Part shown: piece after piece, positions 47,115 through 58,474 of the stretch
Position numbering within the stretch: the stretch's first letter is position 1
Layout: the number at the start of each line of letters is the position of its first letter
From: Mortierella sp. BCC40632
Taxonomy: Eukaryota; Mortierellomycota; Mortierellomycetes; Mortierellales; Mortierellaceae
Direction of reading: 5' to 3'
Assembly: GCA_011634665.1 (NCBI GenBank)
Contig: WAEK01000015.1
Coordinates: forward strand, 1,038,501 to 1,102,500
DNA: 64,000 nt
Notes under the pieces: model-generated
Told to the model about the DNA's origin: nothing
Databases searched by the model: none
What the model saw: the letters and a program-made list of their open reading frames with translations, nothing else
Translations under genes and position numbers: made by a program

Positions 47115-49820
47115 TTAAATAGGCAACTCGAAGCTGACGTTGATCTTGGCCTCACGGGCCATGTTGACCATCTTGCTCAACTGGACAGACTTCTTGGCTG
47201 CGTCATCCAAGTCATCCGAGGTGATGATTCTCAAACCAGACTCGGCAATCAACTTCTTGGCCTCCTCGACCTCAGTGCCCTGGAGACGGACAACGAGAGG
47301 AATCTGGAGCTGGAGTGTTGATGCAGCGGCAATGATACCCTGGGCAATCACACGGCAAGACATGATACCGCCGAAAATGTTGGTGAAGATGGTGGTGACA
47401 CGAGGATCCGACGAGATAATCTTGAAGGCCTCAGTGACCTGCTCGGCAGTAGCTCCGCCTCCAACATCCAAGAAGTTGGCGGGCTCACCTCCGTGCAACT
47501 TGATGATGTCCATTGTCGACATGGCAAGACCAGCTCCGTTGACAAGGCATCCGATCGATCCGTCCAATCCGATGTAGTTAAGGTTGTACTTGGCAGCAGC
47601 GACCTCACGGGGGTCCTCCTGGGTGGTATCGCGAAGGCTGTGGACCTCCTTCTGGCGGAAATCAGCATTGTCATCAAAGTTGATCTTGGCATCCATGCAA
47701 ATAACTATTTGGGAACAAGAAGACCCCATTAAAAAACCTTAGTAACCTTTCCCGATAGACTATTATGTAAGAGCTGGGCCATGATCTCTCTAATAGACAT
47801 TGCATCGAACATACCCTCGTGATCAGCAGACTCGGCCATGGGGTTAATCTCGACCAAAGTGGCATCCTTCTGCATGAAGAGATCGTACAAGTTGATCATA
47901 GTATCGGTGGCCTGGTCAACGCACTTGGGGGTGAAGCCCATGCGCTCAGCAAGGTCACGGACGGCAGCGCGATCAATGCCCTTGTTGATGTCAATGGGGA
48001 GGGTGAGGATGGCCTCAGGGTTCTCGGCAGCGACAGACTCAATATCAACACCTCCCTGGGAAGAGGCGACCATGACGGGGCCCTGGGACTTGCGGTCCAT
48101 CAAGACAGCGAAGTAGTACTCGCGGCGGACGTACTGGCGCTCGCAAATGTAGACAGCATTGCAGATCTTGCCGCCAGCACCGGTCTGTTTGGTGACAAGC
48201 TTGTGTCCAAGCATCTGCTCGGCGAACATCTGGGCCTCGCGGGGGCTAGATCAAAGAAGGATGCAAATACACTCTTTAGTAACTTTTCGAGAATAGGCGT
48301 TTGCATGCTGGGCAATGAACATCCACAAGGTGCGATAGCGTCACGAGTTCTCCTTTTGAATAGAGTAGCAGCGAGAGATCAATTTTACATACGAGAAGAT
48401 GGTGCGGACACCTCCCTTCAAGCCAGAGTCGAAGGTACCCTTGCCACGACCACCAGCAAGGACCTGGGCCTTGATGACCATATCCTCAGTTCCTAAGAAA
48501 GGAGATACCAAGGAGAAATGGGGGAAAATACGGTGAGTAGTCTGATTGAGCGGTTTTTTTGTTGTTGTTGAGTATAAGGGGGGGAAAAATAATGGCGCTC
48601 ATAACCCGACTGCTCTCAGTTCCATGTCCGCCGAGAGTCGGTCCCGAGAGACACCAGTCTCGAGATGATCCTGACTGATTCCACATTCCTCTGGTTGCTT
48701 GAGCTGCATCATTGCTCTTATGGGACACACCATCTGAATTCACACAAATACTGCTGGATCTCGAGAGATGAGCGAAACACAAGTTTGCAAGATCAGCGCA
48801 ACACCGGCGCCAGAACTAAGTTGTAGAGCTGAGGTTTGCCCCGGCAAGTTGGCTGCACGTGCGTCATCCATAGGTCGGATAAATGTTCAACAGCCACTTT
48901 TCCCGGCGACAAAAAGGGCAGCCGAAGGGACAGCCAGTTGTTGCGAGCAATTGGGACACAGTGGGGTTCGGGCTGGTGATTCACTCTCAAAAAGTAGTAA
49001 AGACAGTGTATCCATTGAGTCTTACCGAGCTTCTCGGCGACCGAGTAGGCCTCGGCACCGGTCTTGGCAACACCACCGCGGGGAGTCTTGATGCCCTGCT
49101 TCTGGAGGAGATCCATCGAGAGGTACTCGTGGATGGAGAGGAAACGCTTCTGCTGCTGGGCAGCAACGTTCATACGAGGCTAGGGAGATCATAGGAGAGA
49201 TAAGAATCGAAGGACTTATTAGGAGCCTCACTCATTGAACAAAGTTGGGGCAAATGAACAAAAAAAGGCAATCGCGGGGATCGGCCCTAAACACAAAAAT
49301 GGCGAGAGCCGATCCGAATGATGTGCCTGGCAAAATAACAGAGGCTAAAAGGCTTGGACAGGTTTCTCCTATCTCATCCACAACCACACTCCATGGGTAG
49401 GCCATTAGGTCCATCGGAATGAAAACGACTGTCCCGAAGCGAGAAGGCAATCCAACCGTCGGGATTACAATTCAACATTTTGGGGCGGCTCGATGACCCG
49501 TCGTGGGAAAAGTGAGGCCTTCTTTCACAAGAGATATCGTCCCCAGGATGTTGGTATTAAGGTGCAGTAGTGGACCAGGGAGGTCCCTTCCCAAGTTTTT
49601 TTTTTTTTCTTCCAAATACCGATGAATGATGTCAAGGCCCAAAAGGCGTCCATCGCATCGCAAAAAACCCAAGATGTCGGCGGCGCGATCCTGCAACAGG
49701 GAAGCACTTAAAGGTTGCGCGTCGCCGAAAGGGAACACAAGGATGAAGAGAGTTTGGGATTGTGCCCCTGCTTACCATGGCCTTGGCCATAGCGGCGGCA
49801 GATCTGACGGTGCGAAACAT
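47115..49820 (-). CDS. LSC2: Succinyl-CoA ligase beta subunit, mitochondrial
   Basis: Five exons: 49820-49776, 49179-49026, 48492-48393, 48245-47815, 47704-47115, giving 439 residues. It converts succinyl-CoA to succinate with nucleotide phosphorylation in the TCA cycle, in the mitochondrial matrix with the alpha subunit. Residues 1 to about 25 are a basic, Arg/Ala-rich presequence ([15 protein letters not shown] joined to [19 protein letters not shown]). The ATP-grasp part has [20 protein letters not shown] and [10 protein letters not shown]. The ligase part has [20 protein letters not shown], the signature stretch [14 protein letters not shown], and NIFGGIMSC. Introns 1 (596 nt) and 2 (533 nt) are long for this genome. 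Start chosen because only it gives the targeting sequence. Head-to-head with QCR8. Confidence 0.97.
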
Positions 49821-50193
49821 GATGGTAGAGTAGAGAGTAGAGAGTAGGGAGGGGGAGGATGGCGGGGCCGGGAAAGAACGAGGGGGAGGAGGAGGATTGA
49901 CGACGAAAAAAATGGATGTTGAGAGATGATAAACACACAGCCAGCCAGAGAGCTGGGCTCGATCCCGTTCATTTGTGTACGTCTCGATTTGTGTACGGCA
50001 AACGGAACGCTGCAATTACAAAGGCCCGACTGAAATCTGCGGTCAATTACAGAAACAAAAACACCTTCCGGCCGGAGCCTTCTTCATCCACCCGTCCTTG
50101 TCGATTTGTTTTCTTCGGCATTTTTCATCTGCTCCTTCTCTCTCTCTCTCCCTCAACCTTTTTCACCTTCAACACCACTTCAACTCTATAACA
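49821..50193. promoter_or_regulatory. Divergent promoter LSC2 / QCR8
   Basis: 373 bp between two start codons, both of nuclear genes for mitochondrial energy metabolism. No perfect CCAAT (Hap complex) box is seen, and no TATA box. The QCR8 side is a CT-rich leader (about 50125-50180). Shared control is inferred. Confidence 0.6.
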
Positions 50194-51029
50194 ATGGCTG
50201 GCGGTATGTTCTCCGTGTCAGCATGAGTTCCATCTCGGATCATCGCTGCACGATACTCGCAGTTTCAGGATTGGCCTTTTCGGAAAAAAAAAGCATACGT
50301 AGGCCGGAGCTTACACGGAGAGACACGAATCATGGATCATGGAGACTAAACATTTCTTACACCCATCGTTTCGTCACTCTATCACATTCATTACTACCCT
50401 ATAGGCAAATGGATGGGCTGGTGGGGACATTTGGGTCTCCCCAAGCAGCGCGGTATTGTCGTTTACACTCTCTCTCCCTATGAGCAGCGCGCTTTCGCCG
50501 GAGCCCTTCACCAGGCTGTCTTCAACACCTTCCGCCGTGTCACTGGCCAGATCTTCTACATCGGTGTCCCTGTCGCCGCTGCCTACACCGTTTTCAGCTG
50601 GGGCAAGAAGAACCACGGTATGTCTTCTTCTCGCTCTTTTATCCATATCTGACCTTATCGAACGGCAATTTCTGGTGTATCAACCGACCACAGACGCGCA
50701 TTCTGAATGGAAGCGGCCCTGATAATACAATAATACGCCTATGGTCAAGAGGATCTCCACTCGAGATACTCAGGATGACCCTGGCGTTGGAGAGAAATTC
50801 GCCTGACTTGGTCTTTGCGCACTGAGCGGAGCAAGCACGTTAGTTTAACACGGCAATGTTCAGGATAAATACCAAAGCGACTTGGACGGACAGGATTCGG
50901 GAATGATGGCATCGCCTTGATCAACCACGCGACTAATACTCTCTACTTTTTTTTTTCCTGTTCTTGATGCCTTTAGAGTACAGACTCAGCAAGGAGGGCC
51001 ATGCCTACTACGGTGCTGGTGACCACTAA
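50194..51029 (+). CDS. QCR8: Cytochrome bc1 complex subunit 8
   Basis: Three exons: 50194-50203 (10 nt), 50405-50617, 50977-51029, giving 91 residues. Subunit 8 of respiratory complex III in the inner mitochondrial membrane, contacting cytochrome b. The protein reads MAGGKWMGWWGHLGLPKQRG, then SPYEQRAFAGALHQAVFNTF, a single membrane helix (FYIGVPVAAAYTVFSW) and a short polar tail. This order and length match QCR8. The first coding exon carries only three codons and one base. An AATAAA polyadenylation signal follows at 51079-51084. Confidence 0.95.
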
Positions 51030-51336
51030 AGCAACTGCTCCCCAAAGATCCCAAAAGTGTACTTTTGTTTTAACATCAAATAAACATCCTATCGTATTGA
51101 ACATTAAATAACTCAAGACTGCTGCTCGGTCAGTTTGTCATGATATACGACTTTGTTCATGACTGTCAGGCTTGTGAATGAACATGGGATTCCATTACCA
51201 CCCGTTCTGTATTCTTCGCCTTTCCTTCTTCCTCCCTCCTTACTTCTGTCCGTACTCTCTTCTTTCACACTCATGGTACCTTGCCTTCCAACAACTCCAT
51301 CGCCTACAATATCGCCGCCAAGTCAGCATTGTCAAA

Positions 51337-53930
51337 ATGCCTTGCCGAAAGACCCGTGCCTTAGCAAGAGTTTGGGTATTCATTGTCCTTACAGCAAATG
51401 TCTCTCGCCTTGTGCAGAGTGTAGACAAGCGGGCTCCAGCAAATAGCGAAGGATCATCGTTGGCTGGTTTGTCGATGCACGATACGTCGACTGTGGTGAA
51501 AAGAAGCGAAGACAACAGAATCGATAGCAATGATGAGAGCGACCAGAGCCAAGGTATTGTGATTAGGTGAAAGGGGAGAGAGCATCAGGCGGTTACTGCA
51601 GTATTTTTTTTTTCTTTAATATTCTGACGCTTGCCTTTGCTCCTGGTTCACAACCATTCCAGTTGAAGAAAAGGTCAACACTCTCATGAAGCACCAAATC
51701 CAGGTTGAAGCAAGTCCATACCTTGCACCGCCATCCAACTTCCCGACCGACGACTGGGGCAATAACATCCCCGATTTTAGTCAAGTGTAAGGACTCAACT
51801 ACCTGACTTTGACTGTGCCCATTCCTATCCCTTTAAGTAAGTCTACTGACTACCTCATTGGCTATCTTGGTTCTCTTATAAATATATATTTTTAAAAAAA
51901 AATAGGGGATATCGAAACGGGGATGTGCCTTTGCCTCAGGTACCTGTCAAGGTCACTCTCCGACCCTCCGTAGATCCAAGGATTAATGACAGAGATCGGA
52001 TCCAAGAGGCTATTGATTATGTTGGTCAACTTCCCCTCTCCCCACTTCTCCTACGAGATGGCAAGACCACAGTCTCTGTTCGAGGTGCTGTCTTATTGCA
52101 GGCAGGTATTTACCATGTCAACGGAGCCTTGATCCTGAACAAATCCGGTGTCGTACTCCGAGGCGAAGGAAATGGGCATGATGGTACAGTCATCATGGCC
52201 ACAGGGAGATACAAGCATGACTTCATATACCTCCATGGTCTGCTGGATTCGACATTTCAGGGGATGCCAGAGTACCTGGCCCAGTTCGGGGACGATCGTA
52301 GCATGCGGCCGAAGAATCCATATATCATCACAGATGAAGAAGTGGCTCAAGTTGAGGATGTTTATGTACCTGTAGGAAGCAGGCGAATCCCAGTCAAGGA
52401 CATCTCTAACTTCAGTGTTGGAAATGAAGTGGTTGTGGAACAACAGGTTAACTCGGCATGGGTCGAACGGCTAGGAATGAACCATATCCCAAAAAGGCCA
52501 TTCAATCCTGAGAGAACCATGAATTGGGATCCAAGGCAGTATACACTTCGGTTTGTTCGAAAGATTACTGCCACCGAGCCCCTTGGTCGTCACCCTCCTA
52601 TCAAAAAGGATGTAGACGTCAATCAAGATGGCAGCCTTTTGAAGAGATCATGGACAATGCGAAATCGAACCTCCATTCAACAAACACCCTTACTATTGGA
52701 ATCTCACGATGCCACGGACGCTGCGTCCATGGCTGCTTCAATTGTATTCTCGAATGGAGGGGAACCAGACTCCAAAAGTGTTTCAAGGGACAGTGTAAAC
52801 GACGAGGACGAGTATAAGATTTCCAGCGCCAAGGTCCCCGGCTACTTGACCTTGGATATACCCCTAGTAATGAATATTGATCCCATCTACGGCTCTAGTG
52901 TTGTCTACAACTTTGAGCGTGAGACCAAGATCCCATCAGATGTTGGACTTGAGAATCTTGCACTCTGGTCAGAGCATGACCTTGAAAATACTGAAGATGA
53001 GCGTCATGGGTGGTTTGCGGTCCAAATCGATCATTGTCAGCACTGTTGGGTGGCTGATGTCAAGACCAAGAACTTTGTTTCAGGCGTCAAGGCCTCCCCT
53101 GGATCTAAACACATCACTATCCAGGATTGCGAGATCCATGATCCGATATCAAAATCAGCGGAAGGTGGTCGAAGGTATATGTATATGCTCCAAGGACAAA
53201 TGGGTCTCGTGAAGCGGTGCTTCGCTACCGACTCTCGGCATGATTTTATGACAGGAGCTAAGACCCCTGGCCCAAATGTTTTCGTCGATTCGGAAGGGAT
53301 CCGCGCGAATAACGATGCCGGTCCACATGGTGAGCCTTCATTTTTTGCTTTGTCTGTAGAGGACATACTTGACAACCGATGGCGTCCCTATCTAATATTT
53401 TTTTTTATGGCCCACATGACATAGACCGTTGGACAACGGGAACCTTGTATGACAATATCAAAAGCACGCGACTCAATGTCCGCAACCGAGGTTGGATGGG
53501 TTCTGGACAAGGATGGGCTGGTGCTTTCCATGTCGTTTACCGCTGTTCCGCGGATCAACCCGCCGAGTTCCAATCCCCACCTGGCGCAACCAACTGGGTC
53601 ATCGGCTTCCAGGGTGAGCTCGGTCGTCAAGGAGTCGAATTTGATGGGGATGAGGCCACATTTTTAGAGCCGGATGCCGCCGAACAGGGCAAGGTTCCGA
53701 GATCACTTTACTGGTCTCAGCTAGTATCCAGATTAGGAGGAGACGAAACCAGGGCGAGTAAGGTTGAAAAGCTGGTTGGAACTGCGGGCAAGAATACCTA
53801 CCCTTCTCCCAAGCCGAGAGCCTTTGTGACCGAGTCACAGATTCTAGCTGCATCCAACATGCTCAAGCTGAAAAACACCAAACCAAAGAAAAACTCGAGA
53901 AAGACAAGGGCTGCGAGGCGTGGCCTCTAG
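51337..53930 (+). CDS. Secreted right-handed beta-helix protein (pectate-lyase-like fold)
   Basis: Four exons: 51337-51553, 51663-51786, 51906-53329, 53425-53930, giving 756 residues. An N-terminal signal (RVWVFIVLTANVSRL) is followed by a Kex2-like KR site (SVDKRAPA), so secretion with proteolytic maturation is predicted. Then comes a Ser/Asp-rich spacer and, from about 115, a pectate-lyase-type solenoid: AVLLQAGIYHVNGALILN, LRGEGNGHDGTVIM, WFAVQIDHCQHCWVADVK, HITIQDCEIHDPIS. The region DAGPHDRWTTGTLYDN, GQGWAGAFHVVY and SPPGATNWVIG resembles large bacterial beta-helix proteins (Bacteroidetes/Planctomycetes type, some named DUF4955); I recall this from the family, not from a search. Enzymatic activity is unproven. 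The C-terminal about 25 residues are very basic (KPKKNSRKTRAARRGL). A start further upstream is open in frame, but 51337 gives the signal peptide. Confidence 0.82.
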
Positions 53931-54051
53931 ACCTCTTGTTCTTGAGAAAAGAAGCCTTGCAGTGACCGTGGGAAGATTGGTAAATTTAGAAAGATTCACT
54001 GCATTTTTATTGAAAATTTTCGGTATACGTCAGCAAAGGCAGCGCTGCTTC

Positions 54052-55305
54052 TCATACAAGTCCCTGGTGACCAAACCCCCTTATAGAGCCCCCTTCGCCA
54101 TGATCCATTGGGAACGGACTAGGTAATGAAGAAGAGTCGCTATCCAACTTGTTAGGCCCCGTCTGTGAAGATTGTGAGGTGTCCTGTTGTGTTGTTGAAT
54201 TGGACGTAGGTCCTTGAGAAGGTGTGTTGGTACTCTCTAATTTAGTGGTAACCGGAGTTGTCGTGGATGGTGAGGCCGAGTCGCTTAGTGGAATAACATC
54301 GTGTCCAAGGTCATGACCAAGGTGAGGGTGATAGAGTTGATGAGAAGATGTAATCGTGAGTGACTGAAGCGAGCACAGAACGGGATGCTCAGCTGGATTT
54401 AATACCAAATCCATAGAGGATCTTCTCGAAAGCGATCTTGGGGTCATATTTCCTTGGGGTGACAACGGTCGATGCGTGAAATCGTCGCTTGTAAATGTCT
54501 CATTAAGGTGACTGGATGTGTGCTGGTATCGATGGTGGTGGTGATGATGGTTGTGCCTTGACGTAGTTGACCCTGATCCCGTTCCGGCTGTTGATGATCC
54601 TAAGGATGAGGCAACTGGAGACGAAGTAGCTGAAGGCTGGATCCCGAAGTAACCATTGGCGGTAGCCTCGTCCGACAGCTCAAGCGGTGTGATGGGTGCG
54701 GATGGACCAAGATTCGGGCGAAGTAGAGGCGAGGCTTTAGGCGAGAGACTCATAAGTGGGGTCACGTCCCCAGACCTGAGAGCGATTGCATTTGGGGTCA
54801 CGGAGTGCTTCGTATGGGCCGAGGGATGATGCAGACATCCAAAGGCGTCGTAAAGGGCCGACTTCATCATCTTGGAGTCATGTGAAGACAATGCGGGGGT
54901 CAACCCCGAAGAAGGGGAAAGCGACCCGCCCAGGGGTATCGCAAGTCTAGCTTGAGCAAGCGTCTGATCGCGATCATGCACTCGTAAGTTCGTTTGGGGT
55001 GCTTCCGTACTAGTGCTCTGTCTGGCTTCTGGATTGTCCAGGAGCGAGCGGGCTGCAGTAATATAAACTCCTTTATCATGGGATCTGTCTTCGAGTAGCC
55101 TGCCAGAGAGAGGGGTCGCTGGAGCAGGCAATTGAAGTGTGGAGTCCTTTTCCTCAGAAGGTCGAGACTGTTGAGATTGTAACAACGTGTGTTCATGTTG
55201 CTGTTGAGGCTGCTGCAAAGGTAGCGTGGTCGGTTTTGGTGAGTTTTGGAGGTGGGGTAACTTGCGGTGAGTAGCAACTGTTGGGAATGGTATGATGGAA
55301 GCCAT
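54052..55305 (-). CDS. Low-complexity Ser/His/Gln-rich hypothetical protein
   Basis: A single open frame of 417 residues without introns; not recognised. The composition is rich in Ser, Thr, Pro, Gln and His, with a HNHHHHHHRYQH run near residue 255, and it is probably largely disordered. Repeated SP and TP dipeptides (SPSSGLTPAL, SLSPKASPLL, RPLSPQGNMTP) suggest proline-directed kinase sites. RSLSRRSS near the middle is a basophilic-kinase-like motif. There is no membrane segment or zinc finger. It could be a regulator or scaffold, or the coding exon of a longer gene. It converges with the beta-helix gene, 121 bp away. Length and biased composition argue that it is real, but no domain confirms it. 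Confidence 0.6.
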   Translation of the reverse strand: MASIIPFPTVATHRKLPHLQNSPKPTTLPLQQPQQQHEHTLLQSQQSRPSEEKDSTLQLPAPATPLSGRLLEDRSHDKGVYITAARSLLDNPEARQSTSTEAPQTNLRVHDRDQTLAQARLAIPLGGSLSPSSGLTPALSSHDSKMMKSALYDAFGCLHHPSAHTKHSVTPNAIALRSGDVTPLMSLSPKASPLLRPNLGPSAPITPLELSDEATANGYFGIQPSATSSPVASSLGSSTAGTGSGSTTSRHNHHHHHHRYQHTSSHLNETFTSDDFTHRPLSPQGNMTPRSLSRRSSMDLVLNPAEHPVLCSLQSLTITSSHQLYHPHLGHDLGHDVIPLSDSASPSTTTPVTTKLESTNTPSQGPTSNSTTQQDTSQSSQTGPNKLDSDSSSLPSPFPMDHGEGGSIRGFGHQGLV

Positions 55306-55887
55306 GGCGGGAGCCTAACAGTCTGTTCTTGAATGAGAGATGGTCCAATGTGCGTTCTTGAATGCTTAAAGCAAAGGAATCTTGGGCCTTGTTCTTGTAG
55401 ATGAGTTTTGGTTGATGGAGACAAGTAAAAGTGGATAAGAACACTCGACTTTCCAGGAAGGAGTGAGTCTAAAAGACGCCCAACAAGTCACGGGGCTGTG
55501 ACTCCGGCTTTCCTGCGATGGTCTCGCCTCCTCCTCCTCCTCCCCTGATGACGCTGAGCATGCGCGCATGAGACACCCCATCCGCGGTCTAATGCCCCTT
55601 ACGGAATTCGGATCGCGACGGGAGTGCGACCAATATTTCAACCATTTTTTTTTCAACGGCTGTTTCTTTCCGTGGGTCAAGGCTCAGGGCACAACGCAGG
55701 ATTGGCGCGACTAAGGGACGGGACAGAGCAAGTGCCGAACAGAGCACCCTACTGGAGTACCCGAAAGAAGAGACAGATGGGACTTGAGGGCCGCGCGGCT
55801 TTCCGAACATGGTTTTCTTTTGGTCCGACTCTTTCGCTTTGCTCTTTTCTCTTTGTTTCCTTCCCACACACTCACGCCCATCCCACC
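55306..55887. promoter_or_regulatory. Divergent upstream region
   Basis: 582 bp between the Ser/His-rich gene (-) and the DUF1772 gene (+). No clear TATA box. A CT-rich leader precedes the DUF1772 ATG. Confidence 0.45.
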
Positions 55888-56545
55888 ATGGCCCTCGAGT
55901 TCTACTTCCAGACCTTCTCCAACAGCCCCAACACGCTTGTTGCTGGCAAGCTCCTCACCGTTGCCTCGATTGGCATTTATGCCGGCACCGCTCTTTCCTA
56001 CAGTGCCATCATCATGCCCTCGCTTCGCAAGTTCTCTTCCTCGAGCTCTGTCGCTATCTGGGCAGAGACTCTCCAGTCTTCGAAGGGTAAGGATCCATAG
56101 CATGACTTTGGACTTTTTTACCCCCTCCCCCCATCTCCACCTCCCTGTTACTGACGGTAATGGGATTCAATTGCTTGGTCTCTCTCCAGCTCTTCAAACG
56201 TCAATGATTGCTGCTAGTGTTATCGGAGGAGCTGCGCTCTACTACAAGACAAAGAACCCCTGGTTCTTGTATGGTGCTGTCGATATGTTCTTGAACGTTC
56301 CTTATACTCTTCTCGCCCTCGGACCTGTGAACAAGAAGCTCTTGGATATCCGCCACCACAACACCGTGAACGGAAAGAGCAACACGATGAAGGACAGCAT
56401 CACGGACGACAACACGGTTGAGGCCCTACTCAACAAGTGGTCTCTCCTTCACCTTGGACGCACTGTCCTCAGCTATGCCGCTCTCTTTGCCACAGTCTAT
56501 GGTGTCATCTCTGAGAGCGGTATCCGCTTCATTGTGTACAAGTAA
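55888..56545 (+). CDS. DUF1772 (anthrone-oxygenase-like) membrane protein
   Basis: Two exons, 55888-56086 and 56190-56545, giving 184 residues. Four hydrophobic segments are visible: LLTVASIGIYAGTALSYSAI, MIAASVIGGAALYY, WFLYGAVDMFLNVPYTLLAL, and VLSYAALFATVYGVISES. The pattern G-x-AL-Y near the first helix, the middle segment P-WFLYGA and NKKLLDI fit the DUF1772 family. This family includes anthrone oxygenases of polyketide pathways, though most members have no known role. No polyketide genes lie nearby, so a housekeeping or unknown membrane function is more likely. The codon bias is strong (C-ending), suggesting high expression. Confidence 0.8.
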
Positions 56546-56618
56546 ACGAACAAAGGCAATGGGATAAAGAAAGGGAAACAATAACATAGATACTCACTCT
56601 CTCGTTTTTCAACGGGAT

Positions 56619-56624
56619 AATAAA
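56619..56624 (+). terminator. Polyadenylation signal of DUF1772 gene
   Basis: AATAAA 74 nt past the stop codon. Confidence 0.5.
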
Positions 56625-58474
56625 GATGGAGGGCCCCTCCCTTCACCCTCCTCTTGCAATGAAGGATCTTTTCGAACAACGACTTTACAGACCTTGCCCT
56701 CGGAGCAAGACGAACTCAATGGCAGGAGAACACATCATGCAACTAGTAACCGAGAGCTTTCTCCCCTTCCCTTTTGCTTTCGTATCTGTCTCGGATGCTT
56801 CCATTTTTATTCTGGCCTTTATGGAAACTGGTTTTGATACTCCTTGGCGCTTTTCTCTTCCTGTTTCTTGTTTCTTTTAACAATCCACGCTCGATCGCTG
56901 TGAGGAGGGGCCAGTCGAGCCTGCGGGTTGCCTCAGTCATCATCTCTTACTAGTTATGATTTCGTGCTGGTGCGGTATACCTCCCCACAGCCTTCTGGGA
57001 GCTTCGATGGTCCTTGTGCAAGGCGGGACAGAGATGAGAGCAATTCTCCTCGGGTGGGTTGGTTGGCTTCTTGCTTACGAAGGTGTATCTGAACAGGGCA
57101 GTGTTCGTGGTTTCCGTGGGCCTGGCTGAGCCAATTGTCGCTCTCCATGCAGTCAAAAGGAATGCACACAGACATACACTGCGCACACCCGACTTAACCA
57201 GAATTTTGTCCAGGGCAACGGCGAGCGCGGAATGAGAAGGGTGGAGGGAAATGTAACCTTTTTCCCGGTCTTTCTCGCTTTGTCTCTTACGTACACGGTG
57301 TTTCTACATACTTGGATCGGTTGGAGATCCACTGTTGGTGTTAATGCACAAAACCACGTTAAGGCAGATAAGCCAACTTGCCGAGACAGACGCGCTTGTA
57401 GCTGCAGGCTTCTTTCAGTCACTTGTCTGCTCACCCACCCGCGCACGAGACCCATCCACGACGCGTGTACCAAAGATGAGGGCGTATAGCACATTTAGCG
57501 GAGACATGAACAAGGGTTCAGAAGCCCATGGACAGCTCTAGGTGCCAAAGAAAAGCACAAAAAGAGACCGGAAGACGCCGCACTCATGTCAAGTGGCCAT
57601 TCTTCTACTTATGCTTTTCAGGCACAAGAGTCCTGACACGATCAAAGAGCGTGGTACTACCGCATGGACCACATAACCCTGCACTTGGTCTATGCCTGTT
57701 CCTCTCCCAGACCCCTCCCCCCTCACTTTTTTTTCCTCCGGAGCATTGGCCACCCATGCATTACTAAAGAGAGGCGAACAGACCTCGATGACGACTAGAA
57801 GCGAGCCATTCAAGGGTTTTCTTACTTTTGCATTGTGCTCGCGACAATTTGATACACAATGCAGGAAAAAGTAGCATTTGAGAAAGTGAAAAGGACAGCA
57901 AACGGGAAGAGTGATAGGATTGGACAACAATGCAGACATCGGGACCGCATTTGCATCCAGCAACCCCTCTGAGTGGATAGTCCATCGCGGGTTTCCGAGC
58001 ATGCCCCTGCCTAGGCTACCCTTGCCCTGCTTGTCCACTCACCCCTATTTGCAGCCACCCAGTATGAAAAGGTGGACGGCGAAAGGATCAGCCAGTCCGA
58101 AGAGACCCACGAGACGAAGTGGACAGACGGAGGACAAGGTTGAAGGGGCACAGTCAGTTGCACCGATGACCAACAAGCCTGAATTCGTAAGTCTTTGCGA
58201 CTTTTTTCACGCTCTTCGCCGTCTGTCGTCCTTTCCTTTGTTCTTTTTTTCTTCTTCTTTTCTCCTCTGTTCTCTCCGGCAATTATTTACACCCTTGCTC
58301 CTGTTCACACTCTCTACTTCCTTCTCACGGTTCCTGTCTCCACGCGGTCTATACATATATCCCTCAGCTCTTGCATTGCCCCACGACTAGCAAATAACCC
58401 CGGCATCTCCACAGACCCAGAGTGGGCGTCGGACTAAGGAAAAAAAGGTATGACTCGGTTATCGAATGGCATTA
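56625..58474. other. 1.85-kb spacer, no supportable gene
   Basis: Short ORFs in all frames, none with a family motif. No RNA gene or repeat of note is seen apart from scattered CT-rich stretches. Confidence 0.45.
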
